Shown here: one piece after another, positions 1 through 4,734 of the stretch | Position numbering within the stretch: the first letter of the stretch is position 1 | How the letters are laid out: every line of letters starts with the position of its first letter | NCBI GenBank assembly: GCA_946482375.1 | Contig: CAMLRH010000182.1 | Span: forward strand, 1-5,696 | Source of the DNA: an uncultured Caulobacteraceae bacterium | GTDB lineage: Bacteria > Pseudomonadota > Alphaproteobacteria > Caulobacterales > Caulobacteraceae | Length of the DNA: 5,696 nucleotides | Direction: 5' to 3' | Translations under genes and position numbers: made by a program | Notes under the pieces: generated by a model | Databases searched by the model: none | Told to the model about the DNA's origin: nothing | The model's input: the letters and a program-made list of their open reading frames with translations, nothing else

Positions 1-262
1 GGCGCTGTCGGGCGGGGAGAAGCAGCGGCTGGCCATCGCCCGCGCCGTCGTCGCGCGGCCGCACATCCTGCTTGCCGACGAGCCGACCGGGAACGTCGAC
101 AACGAGGCGGCCATGCGCATCCTGCGCCTGTTCACCGAGCTCAATCGCCTCGGCACCACCGTGCTCGTCGCCAGCCACGACGAGGAACTGGTCGCCCGCG
201 CCGGCCAGCCGGTGCTGCACCTGCACGACGGCCGCCTGATCCCGTTCGGAGGCTCGCAATGA
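1..262 (+). CDS. ftsE: Cell division ATP-binding protein FtsE, C-terminal part (5' end outside window)
   Basis: ABC-type ATPase that pairs with FtsX at the septum. In studied bacteria FtsEX uses ATP hydrolysis to control peptidoglycan hydrolases and constriction. The window holds the last 86 residues, read from base 2 to the TGA at 260-262. In order they show the ABC signature LSGGEKQR (visible residues 2-9), the Walker B stretch ILLADEPT (22-29) with catalytic Glu27, the D-loop GNVD (30-33) and the H-loop SHD (58-60). These are the nucleotide-site elements of the C-terminal half of an ABC domain; Walker A is off the left edge. The motifs alone would also fit LolD/MacB-type ATPases. The FtsE call rests on the four-base overlap with ftsX and on the short C-terminus typical of FtsE. 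The last codons contain GGAGG at 248-252, the ribosome-binding site of ftsX, which supports coupled translation. Confidence 0.93.
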   Translation, partial: ALSGGEKQRLAIARAVVARPHILLADEPTGNVDNEAAMRILRLFTELNRLGTTVLVASHDEELVARAGQPVLHLHDGRLIPFGGSQ

Positions 263-1146
263 GCTTCGAGGCGACCCGCTGGAAACCCGCGCCGCTGCTG
301 CCGAAGGCGGACACGCGCGACGTCGCCCTGATCTTCGTGGTCGCCGTGCTGGTCTTTCTCGCCTGCATCACCGCTATCGGCGCGCTGGCGGCCGACCGGG
401 CGGCGCGCGGATGGGCGGGGCAGCTTCAGGGCTCAGCGACGGTCGTCGTGCGCCCTCGCGGCATCGAGAGCGTGGATACCGCCGCCGCCCGCGCCGCCGA
501 GGCGCTGGCCGGCGTCAAGGGCGTCACCGAAGCCCGCGCGCTGGAGAAGCAGGAGGCCGAAGCCCTGCTGAAACCCTGGATCGGGTCTGACATCCCGATG
601 GAGGACCTGCCGGTGCCAAGACTGGTCACCGTCGAGCTCGACCACGCCGCCCCTCCTGACGCCAAGGCCCTCGAAGGCGCCCTGCAGGCCGCCGGTGTCG
701 ACGCCACGCTGGACGACCACCGCCTGTGGATCGGCGACATCGAGCGTTCGGCGGGCGTCGCGCGCTGGGCGGCCGTCGGTGTCTTCCTGCTGATCGCGGC
801 GGCGGCGGGTGGGGTCATCGGCTTTGCGACGCGAGCGGGGCTGGCCGCCCACCACGACACCATCGAGGTGCTGCACCTTTACGGCGCCAAGCACAGCTTC
901 ATCTCGCGGTTGTTCCAGATCCGCTTCGCCCGCACCGCCGCGCTGGCGGGGTTGTTCGGAGCCGTGGCCGCCGCCATCATCGGCGCCGTCGTCCGACTCG
1001 CGGGCGGCGGGGCGGGGCTGACGCCGGTGCTGCCGGTGGCCTGGACCGACCTGGCGTGGCTGGCGCCCGCGCCGTTGCTGGCGGCGGGCGTCGCGGCGCT
1101 GGCGGCCTGGCGCACGGCCGAGGGGCTGCTCAAGGGGATGAGATGA
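259..1146 (+). CDS. ftsX: Cell division protein FtsX (permease-like subunit)
   Basis: Inner-membrane partner of FtsE. FtsX proteins pass the ATPase signal to periplasmic cell-wall hydrolases or their activators; they are not thought to transport a substrate. The 295-residue protein has the family layout: a short cytoplasmic N-terminus, TM1 at about 22-44, a large extracytoplasmic domain at about 45-168, TM2 at about 169-191, a cytoplasmic loop, TM3 at about 224-247 and TM4 at about 264-284. The loop after TM2 carries IEVLHLYGA (202-210), the part of FtsX/MacB-like permeases that resembles a coupling helix. The ATG at 259 lies 6 nt after GGAGG (248-252) and overlaps the ftsE stop as ATGA, so the start is well supported. 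The gene ends in another ATGA overlap with ydcF. The sequence is very Ala-rich, as expected at this GC content. I see no frameshift or truncation. Confidence 0.95.
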   Translation: MSFEATRWKPAPLLPKADTRDVALIFVVAVLVFLACITAIGALAADRAARGWAGQLQGSATVVVRPRGIESVDTAAARAAEALAGVKGVTEARALEKQEAEALLKPWIGSDIPMEDLPVPRLVTVELDHAAPPDAKALEGALQAAGVDATLDDHRLWIGDIERSAGVARWAAVGVFLLIAAAAGGVIGFATRAGLAAHHDTIEVLHLYGAKHSFISRLFQIRFARTAALAGLFGAVAAAIIGAVVRLAGGGAGLTPVLPVAWTDLAWLAPAPLLAAGVAALAAWRTAEGLLKGMR

Positions 1147-1745
1147 AGGGCCTTTCCGCGCTCGTCATCGTTGTGATGATCTGGCTGGCGGGGCTATGGG
1201 CCTTCGCCACCCGGGTCGAGCAGTCGACGCCGGCGCCGGACCCCGAAGTTCACGACGGCATCGTGGCGCTGACCGGCTCCTCGGTGCGCCGCCTGGCCGC
1301 CGCCACCGAGCTGCTGGAAGAGGGCAAGGGCAAGCGGCTGCTGGTCTCCGGCGTCAACCGCCAGGCCAGCCGCGCCGACATCCTCGAGGTCACCAAGGCC
1401 GGCAAGAACGTCTACGACTGCTGCGTCGACCTGGGCTTCATGGCCGCCGACACGGTCGGCAACGCCCAGGAGACGGCCGAGTGGGCGCGGGCCAAGGACT
1501 ACGACAGCCTGATCGTGGTCACCGCCGACTTCCACATGCCCCGCGCCATGCTGGAGCTGCGCGCGGCCATGCCCGACGCCAAGCTGACCCCCTACCCCGT
1601 GGTCACCGAGACCCTGGATACGCCGAACTGGTGGAAGAAGGGCGGCGCGGTCCGGCTGATGGTCCTGGAGTATTGCAAATACCTGGCGATCCTCGCCCGC
1701 GAAGGCTTCCTCAGCCTTGGGCCGGACGACAAGGAGAAGGCGTGA
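1143..1745 (+). CDS. YdcF/SanA/ElyC family protein (DUF218), membrane-anchored
   Basis: Protein of 200 residues with one N-terminal membrane segment (about 4-21) followed by a DUF218 domain (about 37-185). Family marks are DGIVALTGSS (38-47), the strand RLLVSGV (65-71), DTVGNAQETAEWA (103-115, the T-x-x-N-A element) and VVTADFHMPRAM (125-136), which contains the usual histidine (His131) and following arginine. DUF218 proteins include E. coli SanA, YdcF and ElyC, linked to envelope integrity or peptidoglycan lipid-carrier metabolism; the biochemical reaction is not settled for most members. The domain most likely faces the periplasm (inferred). The ATG at 1143 overlaps the ftsX stop (ATGA), with AAGGGG at 1132-1137 as ribosome-binding site. 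A longer reading of this frame, from about 726, runs inside ftsX and is a GC-rich shadow. Three cysteines (93, 94, 178) are present, with no known role. Placement between ftsX and plsC suggests an envelope-building role. Confidence 0.88.
   Translation: MKGLSALVIVVMIWLAGLWAFATRVEQSTPAPDPEVHDGIVALTGSSVRRLAAATELLEEGKGKRLLVSGVNRQASRADILEVTKAGKNVYDCCVDLGFMAADTVGNAQETAEWARAKDYDSLIVVTADFHMPRAMLELRAAMPDAKLTPYPVVTETLDTPNWWKKGGAVRLMVLEYCKYLAILAREGFLSLGPDDKEKA
1731..1736 (+). promoter_or_regulatory. Ribosome-binding site for the GTG start of plsC
   Basis: AAGGAG lies 5 nt upstream of the GTG at 1742-1744. It is a near-ideal Shine-Dalgarno match inside the last codons of the DUF218 gene. It fixes the plsC start, since no in-frame ATG lies close by, and creates a GTGA overlap with the upstream stop (TGA 1743-1745). 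Confidence 0.75.
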
Positions 1746-2455
1746 TCTGGGTTCGCTCACTCCTCTTCGCGGCGGTCTTCTACCTCCTCTCCGCCGTGAC
1801 CTGCATCGTGATGAGCCCTCTGCTGCTGGGCCCGCGGCGCTGGGTGGTCATCGCCATCGGCGTCTGGGCGCGGGTGACCATGTTCCTGCTCCGGGCCATC
1901 TGCGGCGTGAAGGTCGAGGTGCGTGGCCGCGAGTTCATGCCGACCGGCCCGGCCCTGATCGCGGCCAAGCACCAGGGCATGTTCGACACCGTCGCGCCCT
2001 TCACCTTCCTGCGCGACGCCGCCTACGTGCTGAAGAAGGAATTGCTGATCATCCCCTTCTACGGCTGGTACTCGATCAAGGGCGGCATGATCGCCGTCGA
2101 CCGGGCCGGCCACGCCGCGGCGCTGAAGAAGCTGGTCAAGGACACCCGCGACCGCATGGCCGAGGACCGGCAGGTGATCATCTTCCCGGAAGGCACGCGC
2201 AAGGCGCCCGGCGCCGCACCCGACTACAAGCCCGGCATCGCCGCCCTCTACCGCGACCTGGGCCTGCCCTGCACGCCGATGGCCACCAACAGCGGCATCC
2301 ATTGGCCCGCGCACGGGTTCCTGCGGCATCCGGGGACCGTGGTGTTCGAATTCCTCGAACCGATCCCGGCGGGCCTCAAGCGCGGCGAGTTCATGAAGGA
2401 GCTGCAGGCGCGGATCGAAACCGCGTCGAACGCCCTGCTGGCCGAAGGGCTCTAG
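1742..2455 (+). CDS. plsC: 1-acyl-sn-glycerol-3-phosphate acyltransferase (PlsC/LPLAT family)
   Basis: Transfers a fatty acyl group to the sn-2 position of lysophosphatidic acid to give phosphatidic acid, the common precursor of membrane phospholipids, at the inner membrane. The 237-residue protein has two hydrophobic N-terminal segments (about 4-30 and 34-52). The LPLAT catalytic blocks follow: motif I HQGMFD (77-82, the H-x4-D catalytic pair His77/Asp82), motif II around GMIAVDR (115-121), motif III FPEGTR (148-153) and a motif IV-like PMATNSG (179-185). Length and layout fit bacterial PlsC. The start is a GTG overlapping the previous stop as GTGA, 5 nt after AAGGAG. Motif I has Lys-His where many family members have Asn-His, a mild variation. 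The TAG at 2453-2455 shares its bases with the stop of the convergent acetyltransferase gene. Exact acyl and head-group specificity cannot be read from sequence; a lysophospholipid or ornithine-lipid acyltransferase is possible but less likely. Confidence 0.9.
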   Translation: MIWVRSLLFAAVFYLLSAVTCIVMSPLLLGPRRWVVIAIGVWARVTMFLLRAICGVKVEVRGREFMPTGPALIAAKHQGMFDTVAPFTFLRDAAYVLKKELLIIPFYGWYSIKGGMIAVDRAGHAAALKKLVKDTRDRMAEDRQVIIFPEGTRKAPGAAPDYKPGIAALYRDLGLPCTPMATNSGIHWPAHGFLRHPGTVVFEFLEPIPAGLKRGEFMKELQARIETASNALLAEGL

Positions 2456-2463
2456 CCCCGGCC
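2440..2463. terminator. GC-rich imperfect stem-loop at the plsC/acetyltransferase convergent junction
   Basis: GGCCG (2440-2444) pairs with CGGCC (2459-2463), and GGGC (2447-2450) pairs with GCCC (2455-2458). A two-base AA bulge sits at 2445-2446 and the loop is TCTA. That gives nine G-C pairs centred on the shared double stop codon, and it can form in transcripts from either direction. No T-run follows on either strand, so it is not a classical intrinsic terminator. It may slow polymerase or protect a 3' end. At this GC content such pairing can also arise by chance. Confidence 0.3.
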
Positions 2464-2907
2464 GACCGGGATGTCGAAGTGCAGCACCTCCTCGCGCTCG
2501 CCCAGCTTCTCGTAGAGGGCGACGGCGGGCGGATCGACGTAGTCGGCCTGGACGTAGATGACCCAGGCGCCGCGTTCGGCGGCGCTGTCCTGCACCTTCC
2601 GGATCAACGCGGTGGCGACACCGCGGCGGCGATGGGTTGCGGCCACCGCCAGGTCATAGATGTAGACCTCGCGTCGCGCCTTCTCGAACTTGTCGAGTTC
2701 GTAGGCCACAAGCCCGCCGACCACCTCGCCGGCGTCGACGGCGACCAGGACGATGACGTGATCCTTGGCCAGCAGCTCGGCGACGTAGCGGTCGTCCGGC
2801 GGCTCGGCGCCATAGGTCCCCGCGTCTTCGAAGGCTTCGGCGAACAGGGCGTTGAGCTCACGCAGGCGGGGCAGGTCGGCGGGCGTGAGCCGGTGAATGT
2901 CGGGCAT
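2452..2907 (-). CDS. GNAT acetyltransferase closely resembling AAC(3)-I aminoglycoside 3-N-acetyltransferases
   Basis: A 151-residue GCN5-related acetyltransferase that would use acetyl-CoA to acetylate an amine. Recalled AAC(3)-I sequences (gentamicin/fortimicin 3-N-acetyltransferases) share its main blocks: a TYG-x-x-x-P-D-D-x-Y region (31-41), VYIYDLAV (81-88), HRRRGVATALI (92-102, with the R-x-x-G-x-A acetyl-CoA pyrophosphate loop at Arg93/Gly96/Ala98), VIYVQADY (116-123), DPPAVALYEKLG (125-136) and the end REEVLHFDI (138-146). This goes well beyond the generic GNAT signature. The chromosomal setting, GC content like the neighbours and the absence of integron or transposon traces suggest a resident gene; whether it confers resistance is unknown. 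The only plausible start is the ATG at 2905-2907, with a weak ribosome-binding site. It is transcribed away from the small membrane-protein gene and converges on plsC, sharing the CTAG stop. Confidence 0.87.
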   Translation of the reverse strand: MPDIHRLTPADLPRLRELNALFAEAFEDAGTYGAEPPDDRYVAELLAKDHVIVLVAVDAGEVVGGLVAYELDKFEKARREVYIYDLAVAATHRRRGVATALIRKVQDSAAERGAWVIYVQADYVDPPAVALYEKLGEREEVLHFDIPVGRG

Positions 2908-2982
2908 CTCGCACCCTATCGCGCCGACGTTGCCGTTCGCAAAAGTCGGTCCTAAGCTTCGCCATCCAACGGAGGGTTCGAG
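2908..2982. promoter_or_regulatory. Divergent intergenic promoter region
   Basis: These 75 bp must supply start signals for both the leftward acetyltransferase gene and the rightward membrane-protein gene. Rightward, TTGCCG (2930-2935), a 15-base gap and CCTAAGCT (2951-2958) loosely fit a Caulobacter-type housekeeping promoter. Leftward, TTGCGA, complementary to 2937-2942, is a possible -35, but no convincing -10 follows. TTGC-N5-GCAA (2930-2942) is a short inverted repeat lying between the two candidate promoters. All of these are weak sequence matches. Confidence 0.35.
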
Positions 2983-2995
2983 ATGAGCGAAGCTT
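2954..2995 (+). repeat. 9-bp perfect inverted repeat bracketing the RBS and start codon of the membrane-protein gene
   Basis: AAGCTTCGC (2954-2962) is matched by its exact reverse complement GCGAAGCTT (2987-2995). The 24-base interval contains the strong ribosome-binding site GGAGGG (2971-2976) and the ATG (2983-2985). If transcribed, the RNA would fold with the ribosome-binding site and start codon in the loop. If the transcript begins after the left arm, the pair could instead be a DNA operator. The AAGCTT core is itself palindromic, so the arms also read as direct repeats of AAGCTTC 36 bp apart. Confidence 0.55.
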
Positions 2996-3432
2996 CAGTG
3001 TCTCCCCAACGTGTTCCCTGGTGGTTCTGGATCGTGGCCGTGGCAGCCCTGCTTTGGAACGCCTTCGGCGGCTACGACTATGTGATGACCCACACCCAAG
3101 GCGCGGCCTACCTCGCCAGCATGGGCATGACGGCCGATCAGATGGCCTACTACGAGGCCATGCCCGCCTGGATGACCGGGGTCTGGGCGCTGGGCGTCTG
3201 GGGCGCGGTGGCCGGCTCGATCCTGCTTCTGCTGCGCTCGCGCCACGCGGTCTGGGCTTTTGCGGCGTCGCTGCTCGGGCTGGCGATCAGCCTGCTCTAT
3301 ACCTACGCGTTGAGCGACGGGGCGGCGGTGATCGGCCCGCAGGCGGTGGTCATGAATCTGGTCATCACGGCCGCCGCGGTCTTCTTCCTGTGGTTCAGCC
3401 ACCGGATGACCAGGCGCGGCCTGCTGCGCTAG
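2983..3432 (+). CDS. Small four-helix integral membrane protein, function unknown
   Basis: A 149-residue hydrophobic protein with four likely membrane spans at about 14-34, 63-84, 89-110 and 118-138. It has a short N-terminal tail and a basic C-terminus (RMTRRGLLR). Between TM1 and TM2 is a Tyr/Met-rich, probably extracytoplasmic loop (about 35-62, including MTADQMAYYEAMPAW). The opening WWFWIVAVAALLWNAFGGYDYVM resembles a family of small alphaproteobacterial membrane proteins that I recall as hypothetical, sometimes loosely labelled sugar transporter; I would not accept that label on this evidence. The ATG at 2983 has a strong ribosome-binding site, GGAGGG at 2971-2976, 6 nt upstream. It is alone on its strand, divergent from the acetyltransferase gene and convergent with the Crp-family gene, sharing a CTAG stop with the latter. 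No catalytic or ligand motif is visible. Gene reality is well supported by hydrophobic periodicity and start signals. Confidence 0.87.
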   Translation: MSEASVSPQRVPWWFWIVAVAALLWNAFGGYDYVMTHTQGAAYLASMGMTADQMAYYEAMPAWMTGVWALGVWGAVAGSILLLLRSRHAVWAFAASLLGLAISLLYTYALSDGAAVIGPQAVVMNLVITAAAVFFLWFSHRMTRRGLLR

Positions 3433-4124
3433 TCGGACAAGATCTCGGACACCGCGTTCTGCATGACGCGGTAGCATTCGCAGGCGCAACGCTCGAGCCG
3501 GGGGCGGTCGAGGATGCGGATCGAGCCGCGCGAGTAGCTGATCATGTTCTTGACCTGCAGCTCGCCGGCGATGGCGGTGACGGTCGTGCGCTGTACGCCC
3601 AGCATGATGGCCAGGTGCTCCTGGGTCAGCGGCACGAACTCCGACCCACCCAGCCGGTCCTGGGTCATCAGCAGCCAGCGGCAGAGCCGGTGCTCCACCG
3701 AATGCAGCGTGTTGCAGGCGGTGGCCTGGGCCGACTGCAGGAGCGTCGCCTGGGCGTGGCTGACGATGCAGCGGACCAGGGGCGGGCTGCGCTGGGCGTG
3801 CGCGGCCAGGACCTCGATGGGGACGCGGCAGGCCTCGCCGCCCACCTGCACGGTGACGCGCTCATAGGAATAGCGCGCCCCCAGGACATGCAGGAGGCCG
3901 ACACCACCCTCGCGGCCGATGGTGCGGCTCTCCACCGCGCGGCCATCCTCCATGACCGCCAGCACCGACAGGATGCACTTCTGCGGCAGGTAGACGAAGC
4001 CCATCAGCTGGCCCCGTTCGCAAAGCTGTCGATTGCGCTCGAGGGTCAGCCGTTCCAACGACGGTTCGAGCGCGGCCAGGTCGCCGGGCGGCAGGGAATC
4101 GAGGAAGTGGTTGTCCCACGCCAT
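3429..4124 (-). CDS. Crp/Fnr family transcriptional regulator
   Basis: A 231-residue protein with an N-terminal cyclic-nucleotide-binding-like sensor domain (about 10-120), a dimer helix (about 121-155) and a winged helix-turn-helix. The HTH is clear at about 166-190 (LTQEHLAIMLGVQRTTVT, then an AGELQ helix), followed by the wing RGSIRILDRPRLE (199-211). The sensor fold is shown by YLPQKCILSVLAVMEDGRAVE (45-65) and TIGREGGVGLLHVLG (68-82). It lacks the N-terminal cysteine cluster of true FNR, and the cAMP-contact residues of CRP are not recognisable, so the ligand is unknown. Nine cysteines are present, including C-x-C-x-C at 213-217 (CACEC). The ATG at 4122-4124 is the first start after an in-frame TAA just upstream and has no ribosome-binding site; a -10-like element directly before it suggests a leaderless transcript. 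The stop shares CTAG with the convergent membrane-protein gene. chaC lies 39 bp upstream on the same strand. Confidence 0.9.
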   Translation of the reverse strand: MAWDNHFLDSLPPGDLAALEPSLERLTLERNRQLCERGQLMGFVYLPQKCILSVLAVMEDGRAVESRTIGREGGVGLLHVLGARYSYERVTVQVGGEACRVPIEVLAAHAQRSPPLVRCIVSHAQATLLQSAQATACNTLHSVEHRLCRWLLMTQDRLGGSEFVPLTQEHLAIMLGVQRTTVTAIAGELQVKNMISYSRGSIRILDRPRLERCACECYRVMQNAVSEILSD

Positions 4125-4128
4125 CGGC

Positions 4129-4159
4129 GTTTAACGTCCGGCGAAGCGTAAAGCTTCAA
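4129..4159 (-). promoter_or_regulatory. Candidate leaderless promoter with palindrome upstream of the Crp-family gene
   Basis: Reading leftward, TTGAAG (complement of 4154-4159), a 17-base spacer and CGTTAAAC (complement of 4129-4136) resemble -35 and -10 elements. Only four bases separate the -10 from the ATG, so transcription would begin at or beside the start codon. This agrees with the missing ribosome-binding site. GAAGC-N5-GCTTC (4143-4157) lies in the spacer and overlaps the -35, an operator-like position that could serve autoregulation. Matches are by eye only. Confidence 0.4.
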
Positions 4160-4163
4160 GGCG

Positions 4164-4700
4164 TCAGGATCGCGCCTCGCGCTCCTCGACCATGGTCAGC
4201 AGGCGCTCCATGCCGTGGTCGCGGACGCCGTCCTCGTGCAGGTGCATGACGAGGTCGCGCAGGTAGTCGATGTTGCGGCCGGACAGCCCCGTGGCCCCAG
4301 CGATGAGGTCGGCCTGCTGCTCCAGGCTCAGCGCGCCGGCCCATTGGGGATGGTTGGTGTCGGACAGGAAGGTGAGCGCGCTGGCCGTTCCGGCGCCGTC
4401 AATCTTCACCTCGCGCGAGGCCTCGAAATAGGTCTCCGTCGGCTGCTCGCGCTCGCGCAGATAGGCGTAGACATCGGGCCAGTCGGCCTCGGCCACCCGG
4501 TAGGCCGCGCCCCGCACCGAACCGCCCGGCGCGAGGCCAAGGACCAAACCTGGCCGTTCGTACGTTCCGCGATGGTGGACCGAGTAGATGCAGAAGGCCC
4601 GACGACGCCCATGGAGCACCGCCGTACGACGTTCTATGAAGGCGAACCCCGGCCGCCACATCAGCGAGCCGTAGCCGAACACCCAGCGGTCGCCGCGCAT
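4164..4700 (-). CDS. chaC: ChaC-like gamma-glutamylcyclotransferase (glutathione-degrading)
   Basis: ChaC enzymes cleave reduced glutathione to 5-oxoproline and cysteinyl-glycine in the cytosol. The 178-residue product opens with WVFGYGSLMWRPGF (6-19), holding the GYGSL substrate loop of the cyclotransferase fold. It continues with HGRRRAFCIYS (30-40), RPGLVLGLAPGGSVRGAAYRV (49-69), YLREREQPTETYFEA (80-94), HPQWAGALSLEQQADLIA (117-134) and SGRNIDYLRDLVMHLHEDG (140-158). The catalytic glutamate should be in the YLRERE segment (Glu83 or Glu85). Length fits bacterial ChaC. I chose the ATG at 4698-4700 because it begins directly before the conserved fold and leaves the divergent gene free. An in-frame ATG at 4721 and a TTG at 4760 would add 7 or 20 unconserved residues, and the TTG would reach into the divergent gene. 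No strong ribosome-binding site precedes any of them. The Crp-family gene follows 39 bp downstream and may be co-transcribed. Confidence 0.9.
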   Translation of the reverse strand: MRGDRWVFGYGSLMWRPGFAFIERRTAVLHGRRRAFCIYSVHHRGTYERPGLVLGLAPGGSVRGAAYRVAEADWPDVYAYLREREQPTETYFEASREVKIDGAGTASALTFLSDTNHPQWAGALSLEQQADLIAGATGLSGRNIDYLRDLVMHLHEDGVRDHGMERLLTMVEEREARS

Positions 4701-4724
4701 TGATGATTCTGAACCGCCCATCCC

Positions 4725-4728
4725 GGAG
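4725..4728 (+). promoter_or_regulatory. Ribosome-binding site that decides the DUF2125 start
   Basis: GGAG (4725-4728) directly abuts an in-frame ATG (4729-4731), too close for that codon, but lies 6 nt before an in-frame GTG (4735-4737), the usual spacing. The GTG is therefore the better-supported start, and the ATG would add only two residues (Met-Thr). Confidence 0.5.
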
Positions 4729-4734
4729 ATGACC

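Noticed and set aside
726..1142. Upstream extension of the DUF218 reading frame through ftsX
   Set aside because: The Arg/Gly-rich translation has no family features and overlaps the well-supported ftsX. The true start at 1143 has a ribosome-binding site and is followed by a membrane segment.
1194..1760. Minus-strand 188-codon frame opposite the DUF218 gene
   Set aside because: It is a shadow frame of GC-rich third-position bias: low-complexity composition, no recognisable domain, and complete overlap with a clear gene.
2930..2942. TTGC-N5-GCAA as an FNR or CRP binding site
   Set aside because: It does not match TTGAT-N4-ATCAA or TGTGA-N6-TCACA, and a four-base inverted repeat is easily found by chance.
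1717..2955. Long + strand frame spanning plsC and the acetyltransferase region
   Set aside because: It is Arg/Pro/His-rich in one part and antisense to a real gene in the other. There is no domain, and plsC motifs lie in a different frame.
3429..4124. Assignment of the regulator as true FNR or FixK
   Set aside because: No N-terminal cysteine cluster is present and the recognition helix does not show the typical FNR pattern, so only the family name is justified.
3021..4151. Long + strand frame over the membrane-protein and Crp-family genes
   Set aside because: It crosses two genes with clear family features in other frames and its own translation is not protein-like.
4143..4157. GAAGC-N5-GCTTC as an intrinsic terminator for chaC
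   Set aside because: The stem is only five pairs and no T-run follows, so an operator-like or chance palindrome is a better reading.
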